A DNA stretch of 64,000 nt, taken from contig QEOQ01000122.1 in the NCBI GenBank assembly GCA_010279815.1, positions 1,191,264 to 1,255,263 on the forward strand. The letters are read 5' to 3'. The notes beneath the pieces are model-generated. The model worked only from the letters and a program-made list of their open reading frames with translations. It was not told the origin of the DNA and did no database searches. Position 1 is the stretch's first letter. The number at the start of each line of letters is the position of its first letter. A program made the position numbers and the translations under genes. Below are positions 22,460-38,416 of this stretch, piece after piece. Source of the DNA: Brachionus plicatilis. Its lineage: Eukaryota; Rotifera; Eurotatoria; Ploima; Brachionidae.

Positions 22460-25400
22460 GTTTCTCAATGTGTTTTAAAATTTTTTTATAATTTATATAT
22501 TTTTTCTTCAATTTTGAAACAAGTGTATGGAGTTAAGTATTTGCAATTTTTAGAAATTATGATGAATTAATGAGTCAAGGTTGAAATTGAAATTTTCAAC
22601 ATGCGCTCAAATTTATTTCAAATTTTATTTCAATTTAAAGCGGTTTTAATAAAATAGTAACGAGAACGGTTCGTTTTTCAGACAAATTTACTTAAAATTA
22701 AAGTAAATTTAAGTAAATTCGTCTGAATTTTAGGTTTACTTGTTAAATAAAGTTGGTATTTTTTTTCCGTAAAAAACTCATTTTTAGGCAAATTGAAGTT
22801 TCTGATCAAATTTTAATATCAAAACGATCATTTAAAATCTTAAAACTTAATTAATCTAATTATTATTTTAATAATTTTTAAAAATAATTACTGAACATTA
22901 TAAGACATGTTATGTCTAATAATGGTTCATTATCAAATTAACATCAAAATGATTGATCTCTAATTTATTTAACAAAAACAATCAATAATTCAAATAATTC
23001 AGCTTAATCTAATTCAAAAATTCAAATTTGTAACTTTTATATCCATTCATTTAAACTTGAATAATTTTATTTTTCCACTCAAATTAATTATAAATTTTAA
23101 AAAAGTAAATATTTTTGTCTTGAAAAGTAAGTTCTCATTAAATTCAATTAAAATATTTAAACTTATTAAAGTTCAATAAAAAGGGACATATTAAAATTTT
23201 AAATAAGAAAATAAACTTGATATGATATGTCAACTGATTGCTTTGAAAAGAAAAAATATTTCAAAGGACGGTTTGCACGTATTTTCACATCAAGATATTG
23301 ACCTTATTTACACGTACTGATAAAATAGAGTTCTTGTGTGTTAAAAATATGAGTTTATTTTTTTTCCAAATTGTCTCATTCCAGAGATATACGCACTCAA
23401 AGTAGGGATACTTAAAAAATACATTTTTTTTAGGCAAGAAAATCTCAAGAACTGAACACTCGACAAAATACGTCAAATAAAATTACGAAAGAGCATAAAG
23501 TCTTGTTTATAGTGCATTATCAAAATTTAATAAAATTTTTGTTATGAGTGAGATATTTCAATTCAAAGTTTTTGTTAGTTTTTAAACTTTGACGTTTTTT
23601 TTAAGGGTATCCCCAACCGAATTTCAAAAAATTAAGTTCAAATTCGTATTCAGCATCTAAAAATTTACTTAGATACAAATTTTCATGATGTTATGACAAA
23701 AATTGACTGAAAAAAATTGAATTAAAATATGAAAAACAAAAAAAAATGCTTTTTTTTTTACTTTTTTCCATAGAAAATTTAAATTTTTTTTTATAAACTA
23801 TATATACATATTCAAAAAAACTGATTAAAATCTTTTTCATAGTTTTATTTAATTAATTTAAGAATAAAAAATGCCCAAAACTATTGAAAAGTGTGCTGAA
23901 TGTGGTCTTAGGACTGATTTCAATTCATGATCAAGTTTAAGTCCAGAATTTTTTTTTAAATTTGCTAGATTAGGCTTCATATCAAAAAATTTATTTAATT
24001 TTGTTGCAATTTTAGCATAAATTTCTTCTTTATTTTTGTTTTACTTTAACGAATACAAATGTCCTTTGAAAGCAAATAGAAAAAATGTTGGAAATTTATT
24101 TTGCGCTAAACTCAGCTGTTTTCAAAATGGTTTTTGGCATTCAAGACACTAAAAATTAAAATTTCCTTGGAAATTGTTTGACAAAATATGAAGAAATTGT
24201 GTTTAAAAATTCCATTTAAATCTAAAATTTTCATCACTAATTGACGTAAAATCTTTAAAGTTAAAGGATTTGTATTTCACCATAATCATTATGGTTGATG
24301 GAAACAGTTAAAACATAATTGTCTTAACTTCATCATTTGAAAGGAATAAACCCTATTAAATAATTGAAAAATATTAAATAAATTTATTTTTTTTTGAAAA
24401 AAAAAATGATAAGAAGATTAAAATGTCTTTGACCGAAACGAAAAATTTTGATTGCAATTTGAATTGAAATGTTCGCGACTGATATCGTTTCTCATTGCTT
24501 GGAACAATATAAAAAGAGATTTTCCAAAAATATATAATAATAAAAACAACACTTGGTTTTCTTTTTATACAATTTAATAGAATTATCAAATTTAAACAAA
24601 AGATTTGAATGAAATGATATAGCCAAGATAACTTTTGAAGATTCACTTGCTATTTGTGCAATCCAAGCTTTCCATTCTGCGCCATTTCTACTAAAAAACA
24701 AAAAATAGACATTCAAAACAAAAGCTAGTTAAATGCCACTTAATTCATACTTTAATCATAATTTAGGACAATCATTGAGCTTGTTTTTTTTAATCTTTTA
24801 AAAATTTTAAAAAATTGTTTAAAATTTGCGTAATGTTAACACTAGAAACAGTTAATTGAAATTAAAAATCTATCCGGTTAAGAAATAACTAAATTGACAG
24901 ATTAATTAATATCAGAATTGTCAACTCAGGTCTTGCTATCAAGATGATTACAGAATATGTCAAAAGATAAATTTTTAAAATAAAATAACTTATTGTCAAA
25001 ATTTTTATTAAGTTATCTATACAAATTTACATTTTCAAAAAAAAAATCTCATATTGAAGTTTATGATCAAAATTCAAGAAGATGTATCAATTCGCAGTAA
25101 AATAAATTCTCAGTAAATTACAAGAATATTAAAAATCTCATGGAAAACATTTTTATTCATAGATGTATATTCATATAATTTTTTTCGTAGAAAAATTTTA
25201 AAATAACGAATTTGATTTAATTAAATTAATAAATTATTCTATGTTACAGCAGCAGATATTAGATTTGTTTGTGTGATTTTTTTGGATTATTTTTGAAAAT
25301 ATTTTTTGAACGAAACAGTCAACATTTATTTTGAAATTTATTTTGTAAATTTTTGAAAAAATGTGGAATTATTTTTTCTCCAAAAATTATCTTATTATTA

Positions 25401-25760
25401 CTTAATCAAAAAAAAATATTTTAAATTTTTTTCTATGAAAATAATAAAATGAATTAATTAATAAAGGAAAAAAACTCAACGAATTGAACGTTTGCCATTT
25501 TTAGTGATCAAACATAAAAATTACTATTAAAAAATTTTTAAAAATTGTTATTAAACAAATTAGTAAATTAATTTAATGAACAATTGATCACAGAGTTAGA
25601 TGAAGAAAAAAGATTTTTAAAAGTTATCAACAAATTTTTTAAAATTTATATCTACCAGTATAAAAAAAATCGATCGTAAAATAAATCGAAATATTTAATA
25701 GTTAAATATAAAAAAACCATTATTAAGTCAAATTATAAGATTATATTTTTTTTAAATATG
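22460..25760. other. AT-rich spacer with transposon remnants
   Basis: Apart from the MITE at 22787-23230, this holds scattered repeats. 23595-23670 resembles part of 38090-38180 (GGGTATCC... AAATTCGT.TTCAGC). 23941-24000 shares AAATTTGCTAGAT.AGGCTTCATATC with 30650-30690. A minus frame at 24630-24700 (NGAEWKAWIAQIASESSKV) looks exon-like behind an acceptor TTTTTTAG, but no partner exons are found. Confidence 0.4.
22787..23230. mobile_element. MITE copy, GGCAAATTGAAG family
   Basis: It starts GGCAAATTGAAGTTTCTGATC and stays collinear with 41121-41600 through GACATGTTATGTCTAATAATG, CAATAATTCAAATAATTCAG and AAACTTGATATGATATG. The right terminal repeat is not clear in this copy, so it may be truncated. 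No coding capacity. Confidence 0.65.
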
Positions 25761-25762
25761 TA

Positions 25763-26266
25763 TAGTGTGTTCTCCATTTTATGACTTTCTATTTTGTGAC
25801 TCAAAGAAGAATTACGCTGAAAAACAAAATTCTTTCCATGTTAAATTTTTTCGAATTTGTGATCCCCTTTTTTGTGACTTTTCGAAATAATGACGTGAAA
25901 TTAAGACTAAAAAAGGAAAAAATTGTAATTCTTTTAAATGTAAAACAGGTATTCGACAGGCTTATGATATTTTAAACCAAAAAACAAATTTTGAACAAAG
26001 TAGGCAAAGGGACCAAATACGATGTCATTATTACTAAATTAAATAAAGTATTTGAAAGAAAACTTGATTTGGTAAAAAAAATTGATTTAATTAAAATTTA
26101 TTGAAATTGCACATTTTTTAATTTTTCGGATGACTTGTAAATAATATATTTTTTTAAATAAAACCTATTAATGATCCTTTTTTTTTTATGACATTGATGT
26201 CATAAAATTGATTTTATGACTAAAATTTGGATTACCCTGACTCGTCACAAAATAGAGAACACACTG
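25763..26266 (+). mobile_element. decayed DNA transposon with TA target site
   Basis: The left end is TAGTGTGTTCTCCATTTTATG and the right end, read inward, is CAGTGTGTTCTCTATTTTGTG; both sit beside TA. An internal plus frame (25781-25975 and onward past one stop) includes VKLRLKKEKIVILLNVKQVF and KVGKGTKYDVIITKLNKVFE, which could be the DNA-binding N-terminus of a Tc1/mariner/pogo-type transposase. Superfamily is inferred from the TA site and this frame. Confidence 0.6.
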
Positions 26267-26784
26267 TATTAATTAAATTTCATTGTCCTAAAGTTTTTCC
26301 TTAAAAGGAAACCTTTTTTATGCAACTTTTTTATCCACTTCTCATTGTGACGCCACATCACCTTATCTAAATATTCTTGAAAATATAAAGACATATCCTA
26401 CGAGAAAAAATAAGTCCAATATTGATTAGATGGGTCATATGTTAAAAAGGGTTGAAATCTATTAAAGTTTTTAATTTTTAAGATTATAATCGAATCTAGA
26501 ATATTTTGATTTAAAAATTTTTTAATGAATTTACAGTTTATATAACGCACATAAGTTGTCAAAATTTACTTAATTTGTAAGTGGTTTTATTTTGAAATTA
26601 ATTTTAAAAAAAATTCAAAAGTTTTTTTTGCTCACAAACTTTAATTCATTTTTTTCTTTATTTAACTCTGTGAAAAATTGTGCATAAAATTTATTTACTA
26701 ATTTTTTTGAATAAAAAGTATCACCATCCCCTAATTTTTAAATATTTTTTGCGCTAATTTTTTTTATTTAATTATTTCAAGTTC

Positions 26785-26836
26785 ACTCCGCAGTTAGTCT
26801 GCTGTAGCTTTTTTATTATTATTAAGTTACAGTATA
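26785..26836 (+). repeat. LINE-like 3' end with TTA tail
   Basis: GTTAGTCTGCTGTAGCTT followed by a TTA run matches CTCCTGCTGTAGCTTATTATT at 46450-46486. Shared sequence plus a TTA tail fits the 3' end of one non-LTR family, plus orientation. Confidence 0.4.
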
Positions 26837-26845
26837 CATTTATAC

Positions 26846-27008
26846 CAGAGTTGTTTAAAAGTCACAAGTCTCAAGTGAAGTTCGAGTCAAAGACTTTTTT
26901 TTTAATTTTTTTTAAAGTCAGGTCTTGGACTTAAACTTTAACTAGAACGACACAATAACTACCTGGAACGGCAAAAAATTCATGTGACTGAACTTTTCAA
27001 CAACTCTG
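26846..27008. mobile_element. hAT-like MITE, CAGAGTTG ends, short copy
   Basis: The ends are CAGAGTTGTTTAAAAGTCAC and (right) CTTTTCAACAACTCTG. It is one of three elements in the window with CAGAGTTG termini (also 30594-30733 and 54015-54631) and an interior rich in GACTTTGACTT-like sequence. No clear target duplication is visible for this copy. Confidence 0.6.
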
Positions 27009-27009
27009 A

Positions 27010-27560
27010 TTTTTTTGTTGTATTCAAGGTTAATCAACAGGCTAGTGCCCATATCTCTTTCGAGACTGATTAACTCTTCATTTATTTAAATTAAAAATTA
27101 GTTCATATAAAAATAATTTTTTAAACATATAAGAAAAAAATAAACAATATCTTTATAAAAAAAATTTAAATTTAAAGTTCAAAATTAATTTATCAAAAAT
27201 TTTTATGGATTCATTAAAAATCAAATTAATGTTATTGAAAATTGAAAGTTTGAAGGTTGAAAGTTGTAAACCTTATAATTGATTTACACTTTTTGATAAA
27301 TTTAAATAAATGAAGTGTTAATCTGTCTCTTTAGGCATAGGTATAAGCAATAGCCTAAGCTATTTAACAAAAAAATTTAAATTTCTGTAATCATCTGATA
27401 GCAAAATCGGCTAGATTTAAAAATTAAAAAATCTCTAATAGATTTATGCTAAAAAAATTAATTTTTTCAAAATATTTTAATTTTTTTGAACATAAAATTT
27501 TGACCAAGAATATGTTAGTCTAAAAAACTAGAATGCTACATTAGCCTAAAATGTTAGTGC
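27010..27560. other. AT-rich spacer downstream of kinesin light chain
   Basis: Low-complexity sequence with no recognisable gene or RNA. It probably holds the 3' untranslated region of the kinesin light chain gene. Confidence 0.35.
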
Positions 27561-27563
27561 ATT

Positions 27564-32666
<5,103 letters not shown>

Positions 32667-33329
32667 CTAGGCTGTCTAAAAGAGAAAATGCATTTTAGGA
32701 ATCTGGTTGTGTTTCGAGCTTATTTAGTCGAAATAATATGTCGAAGTGAAGTGAAAAGACTGCGCTTCATCATCATAGATTTTCAATAGTTGGCTGTAAT
32801 TTTATTATAATTTTATTTCTCATTTAGTTAGCATAATTTAGTCGCTGATTAATTGGGTTAGTTAAATAGTCGGCACCCGCACCATTTATTCGTGTCAAAT
32901 TGCTGAGCAAAACAGGTTTTGTGTCGTGCAGCTGGGGTCAAGTGCAGTGAACACTTTTTTTTTCTTTTTTTTTTTTTTTTCCTAAGCTTTGCCTCATTTT
33001 TAAAGGTAACTTTTTTGGATAATAAATTTTTTATTTATGAAGGAGGCAAAAATTATTTTACTGTGTTGACATTTACTACCTGTTTTGGCAGTTTTTGAAA
33101 TAAAATTTTTTTTCAATAGCTTGAATTAAACTAATTAAAAAATAAATTCAATGGAATAATAATTTTAAAAAAAATTTCAAATTTTTATTTTTGAGAGAAG
33201 AAATTTTGTTTTTTTTTATGAGCTAAAATTAAACTAATTAAAAAAATTTAATTAAATAATAGCATAGAAAAATTTTTTGATACTCTCTTAAAAAATGTCG
33301 AATTTTAATTCAGTTCAGTTCAGTTCAGG

Positions 33330-33555
33330 TTAAATCGTGAATTGGCTAAAGCCGGTCAGAGCAGACATACGTTTTTAATAAATTGAATTGTACCAATATG
33401 GAATAAATTGCCTAATGAAAAGTTTGAATAGTTTCAAAGCGCAATTAGACGAATGGATGAATGGAAACTCCTAATGCTCATTTATAGGCTAGGTACTAAC
33501 TGTACCGAATCTCAATGCAGCAATTTATACTGCTACTGCTACTACTAATAACATA
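33330..33555 (+). mobile_element. 5'-truncated LINE relic, 3' end
   Basis: A plus frame reads IWNKLPNEKFE, stop, FQSAIRRMDEWKLLM and TNCTESQCSNLYCYCYY before a TACTAC/TAATAA tail. The WNxLP...SFxxxLD pattern is the usual C-terminus of CR1/L2/jockey-type reverse transcriptases. The stop and truncation show it is dead. GTTCAG repeats at 33307-33327 mark its left side. Confidence 0.6.
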
Positions 33556-33807
33556 GAAAATTTTTTTGATACCCTCTTAAAAATATGTCAAATTTTAATT
33601 TTTAAAAAAAAAAAATTTTGTTCATAAAAATAGCTTAAAATTAAACTATTTTTTTAAAAATTCTTTTTATTAAAAAAAAAATATAAAATTTTTTCTTTAT
33701 ATTAACAGCTAAAATTAAACTAATTAGAAAAAATTTTATTGAGACAATCTTAAAAAAAATGTCAAAATTTTACAATATTTGATTTTTATTTTTGAAAAAA
33801 ATAACTT

Positions 33808-33988
33808 CTGTAAAACACTTAATGCTTAAGCAACTTTGCTTAATCCGAAAATATATGTCTGCAAAAACTCTGCAAATTAATTGCACAATTAAATAGAATA
33901 CTTTTTATGGGATGTAAAATGCAGAGTATTTTACAGACCTATTATACTGCACTAAGAAAAGTTTCTTAAACATTAAGCATTTTACAGA
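33808..33988. mobile_element. short MITE with TGTAAAA-type inverted ends
   Basis: Left end TCTGTAAAACACTTAATGC and right end CATTAAGCATTTTACAGA are inverted repeats over about 28 bases, extended by CTTAAG/CTTAAA. The interior has another ATTTTACAGACC copy. No coding capacity. Confidence 0.55.
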
Positions 33989-34164
33989 CCTAAATTATTC
34001 CTTATAGTAAAAGAGTTATTCAAGTTTTTCTGATTTGAAAAGATCGAATTGAAATTAACTTTACAAACCTATTTTTGTTCATATTAATAGCTTAAATTAA
34101 ACTAATTTTTAAAAAAAATTTAATAATTAAAAAAAACTAAATAATATTATAAAAAAAATTTTGA

Positions 34165-34331
34165 TACTGCCGTATTCCCTCGTTCGATTATGCTGCACTA
34201 AAAGCTAAGACAGGAAAATTAAAACACAAAATTAAAAATTTTTTAGCAAGAGTGAGATGTATTTTGGTGCATGGTCCAAAAGCTCGTAGCTTAGCTTATG
34301 GTGTATCATAATCAAACTAAGGAATACTGTA
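34165..34331. mobile_element. palindromic MITE, TACAGTATTCC-type ends
   Basis: The left arm TATTCCCTCGTTCGATTATG pairs with the right arm CATAATCAAACTAAGGAATA. The match continues through AAAGCTAAG/CTTAGCTTATGG. TA borders both ends. The size and termini suggest a Tc1/pogo-type derivative (inference). Confidence 0.6.
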
Positions 34332-37300
34332 CTTTAAAAAAAATTCCTAAGTTTTACAATATTTGAAAAAAGATTTTTTTTCTTTTAGTTTGAGACTGGA
34401 CATAGGGCTACAACGAATTCTGATGAGTCTAACCCAAAGTTATTAGTGGTATTCAAGAAATTTAAATTTATTTTCTAATAATAATAATAATTCTAATAAA
34501 AATAATAATATTATTATTATTTGTTCTTTTTCTACCTTAGTAGACAATAGGGAAGATGTTCACATCTCTTTTCCCTTTTCTCCTTTAAATAAAAAGCCAA
34601 AATTTTTCAACAACCACTAGTTAAAACCATAATATTGTTAGCGGCTTAATGAACTGGTTAGTTCGTAGCTAGCATTACACTTCTTATTATTCCTTAGTTA
34701 TTATTTATATTTTTTAATTACTTTAATTGGTGGCTTGAGAGATATAATATTAAGTATTTTAATAAGAAAATGCTAAAAGAAGGTTATTCTGGTGATTTTT
34801 GATTTGCAAATGTTTATTGGAAAATAAAAGATTATAAACTTCACAACTCTTTTTATTCAAATGGCTAATAAAAAGCTAATTAGTCTACAACATAATGGCG
34901 CTGCGACTAAAAGAACTGCAGAGGAAAGCCTACAACAATTTGTTTACAATTCTTGAAAATTTGAATAGAAAAATTTTTTTCGATAAATTATTAACCTTAA
35001 AAATAGCTGTCATAAACAAATCATTACAAAACTTAATTTAATAGAAATAACAAAAAATATTTTTATTAAAATTATCTTAGTTACTATTTTAAATTTTAAA
35101 AGAATGATAATTGATCAAACTAATAAAAATCAACAAAAAAAAATTAATGAATAAAAAATTTTTTTTATTTTTACTTAAATCTCTTTTAAAAAATTATATT
35201 TGATCATGTTCCTTTTTTTTAAAAGAAATTCGAATTGCTTTTAGATGTTTTTTTCAATTTAAAACTTAACTTTCTTTTTTGACTTATTATCATCCTTGTG
35301 GTGTTTACTAAGATATTTTAAAATACGCCTAATATAAATATATAATTTTTTCATGTTGAAAATAGAAAAAATCGAAATAAAATTATCTAAATTTTTCAAA
35401 ATACAAAAACCCACTCTTTCAAGACATAGATATGTACTATTAATATTATTTTTTTCAATGAAAGCTTTGCGCCTTAGAGGCGATGTTAAAAATAAAATAT
35501 GAAAAATTAAAAATTAAGACAAAATAAAAGTGTTCAATAAGCTTCTATAAATTTTAAATATTGAATATTAATTTTAAATATTTATTCGCAATTATTTTTA
35601 ATAGAAACTAATTAAAATTTTTGCATAGTTTAATATAATTAATCATAAAATAAAAAAAAATTCATTTTCATTGTTATTTAATCACTAAAAGCATTTTTGA
35701 TGAAAAAAAAATAAATCAAAAATCTTTTTTGAAAAAACAATTCTTGCTATATTTATTAAGACTTAAGTTCATTCAAGCAATCAAGTCAAATAGAAAACAC
35801 AAGATGTAAAAAAAAAATTTATTTATTTATTTAACCCTTCTTAAATTAAAAATAAATTTACAACTTTATTATGTCACTTGAAAAATAAACACTTTCAAAT
35901 GATTAATCAACTAATAAACAATTTTTAATAATCTACCTATAACTTCTATAAACTACATTTTCAATTAATTTAAGTTTTTTTTAAAATTTTTGCAAAAAAT
36001 TAAACTTATTTTATGAATGGTATCAATCAAAATATATATTGTGACTGTTTACAATTTTTTAAATGGTATTTTAGCGGTGATAAAAAATAAATCAAGCTTT
36101 TAAGCAAACGCTGGCTTCCTTGAAACCATATAGATGACTATTTTTCCCGTAATTCGTATTTCAACACAAAAAATAGTTTTTAATAAAAGGTACTTCAACA
36201 TAAGAGATTAACTCTCTGAGTTTTTCTGAAATATGTTTTAGTTTTGATAAACAGGATAAAACCAGCATTCGAATTTGAATTTAGGTTTCGTATAGTAAAT
36301 CTGAACATTCAATCAATCTCAAAAAAATTTTAATTTATAAATACATTGAAAATTTTTGGAAAGGTTTGAAAAAAATTGAATAAACAAGCTCACTTATTTA
36401 AATTATACAAAAAGAATAAATTAATATTCCAAGTCAATTAGTCCAAAAATTAAAACAGACAAAACTATTTAAAAAATTACGATTTAATTTTTACTAATAA
36501 GTAAAAATTTAAACATCATAAGCGATTAAAAAATATCCTGAATTAAAATATTCAAAAAAAATTAAACTGAATGCTTCTAAAATGAGTATTTTTTTAAATC
36601 TATCAATACAGCGTATTTTTATAGTATTATATTTTCTTTTTATCGGAAATAAAACTGAAATACTATTCTAGCTTTAGAAATAATGAATTAAGTTTCATCT
36701 CATCAATTTTGGCTTCATCAATTTCACATAAAATAAAGCCAAATAAAACTTATTCAGAATATTAGTTTTCAAAATTACACCTGATCGCATGCCGAATTTA
36801 CAGAAATATTTTAAAATATGAAAAATGTATTAGATTACATAAAAAAAAAAACTATTAAACTTTTTTATTTTTTTTAAAAAAAAAAACAAATAGAAATCAA
36901 GAATTATTTCAAAATTTAATTGATTTTGATGGTCTAATTTTTAATGATCAGATGATCGCATCTTTGATAAGAAATAATTTTAAAAAAAAAACTTCAGACC
37001 ATAAGATTTAATTGACTTTCAAGAAATTTCTATGACTGAATGACAAATTTTTTTTAAATTTCAACTAATTAATTATTTAATTTCATAACTTAATAATTAA
37101 TTTATTGGACAACTTATTATTTAACGTTTAAAAAAGCTTAATTGAGAAGATTTTAAAATTTCATTGGGAATATCAAATGTTCATTTTAAAAAACATAATA
37201 TCGAAACTGAATTCTATAAGTAAAAATGTTTTTCTAAGTCTTTTCATTTTTTTCAAGATTTTAATTTATAAATTGTTCTCATAATCTATTAATCTCTAAA

Positions 37301-37961
37301 ATATGAAACTATATTTATGCTACCATAGATGTTTAACTAGTAAAACATTTCCACAAGCCTGCTTGCCGAAATTTATTATTATTTGACCATAAAAATGGCT
37401 ATTTCTCAAGTAATTTAAATTTTAACGCAACAAAAAATTTAAAAAAAAGTTAGAATAACACATTTGAGAGATTAGCTCTCTAAGTGACATTTTAGCCCCA
37501 ATTATAAATACATACAGATACAAATATACAAGAGGAAACTTATATTCAAATTTTATATAAATTTGAAAATTTTAACTTTTTTTTATTGTGCATGAGTCTA
37601 TGAGGCTTAGAAGTTTAATCTAAATAAATAAAAAATAAATAAAATTCAAATTTGATATGATAAACATTTTTTGTATCAATACAAAAAATTAAGTTTATCA
37701 AAAAAAAGTGTCCATTTCAAATTTCAGAATATAAATTTTATAAAAATTTTAATGTGGGAAACGATTGAAAAAAATTCGATATACAAATAAAATGTAATTA
37801 AACTAATGTAAATATTGTTATTATTATTCATTTAAAAAATTACTTTAGATTTGGCAATGACAGAAAAAAATTAAATATTAATATACAAAATTATAAAAAA
37901 AAAGATTCTTTTTAAAAAACCTGAATTCAAGAATTAAGTTTGCCGAGAATTAAGTTAGTTT

Positions 37962-38416
37962 CATAATTTGAACTCGCGTTTTTAAACAAAACCAATACTC
38001 TAATTTTGATTATGATGGTCAATTAAAGTGATTGCAAAAAAAAAACCGGACCTTCCCTTTACTGCGTACGGAGCTATAACCCTCCTAAGTTAGGGTTCCC
38101 TGTATCAGGGTATCCAAGAATGATATTTTGGACCAAATTTTTTTTTGCAAATTCGTGTTCAGCGAGCCAATTTAAGTTAGAAAAATGCTTTTTTGGATTT
38201 TTTTGAATATTTTGAACCTCTGAATATTCAATTTTTATAAATTGAGAGTTTTTTATCTTTAAAATGCAAAGGCTTTTCAAGTATACGAGATAGACTAAGA
38301 ATTCATTTTGCGTTGAATTTCTCACATCAAAATTAGCAAAGTTAGGGAGCCACTTTTTGAGAAAAAAATTTCAACTATTGTATTGGTTTTGTCTAAAAAC
38401 GCGAGTTCAAATTATG
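37962..38416. mobile_element. DNA element with 37-bp inverted ends
   Basis: The left end CATAATTTGAACTCGCGTTT and following AAACAAAACCAATAC pair with the right GTATTGGTTTTGTCTAAAAA and CGCGAGTTCAAATTATG. The two ends differ at about one position. The minus frame 38074-38325 inside (WLAEHEFAKKN, ILGYPDTGNPNLGG) resembles a similar scrap at 23595-23680 and may be a relic of an internal ORF. Confidence 0.7.

Noticed and set aside
24492..24716. Exon-like minus frame NGAEWKAWIAQIASESSKV
   Set aside because: Follows a plausible acceptor but has no partner exons and no recognised family. Mentioned in the spacer entry only.
32940..32985. Poly-T tract as a transcription terminator
   Set aside because: Such runs occur throughout this AT-rich genome and have no positional link to a Pol III gene.
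34411..34445. CTGATGAGTC motif, as in hammerhead ribozymes
   Set aside because: The required GAAA core and closing stems are not present downstream.
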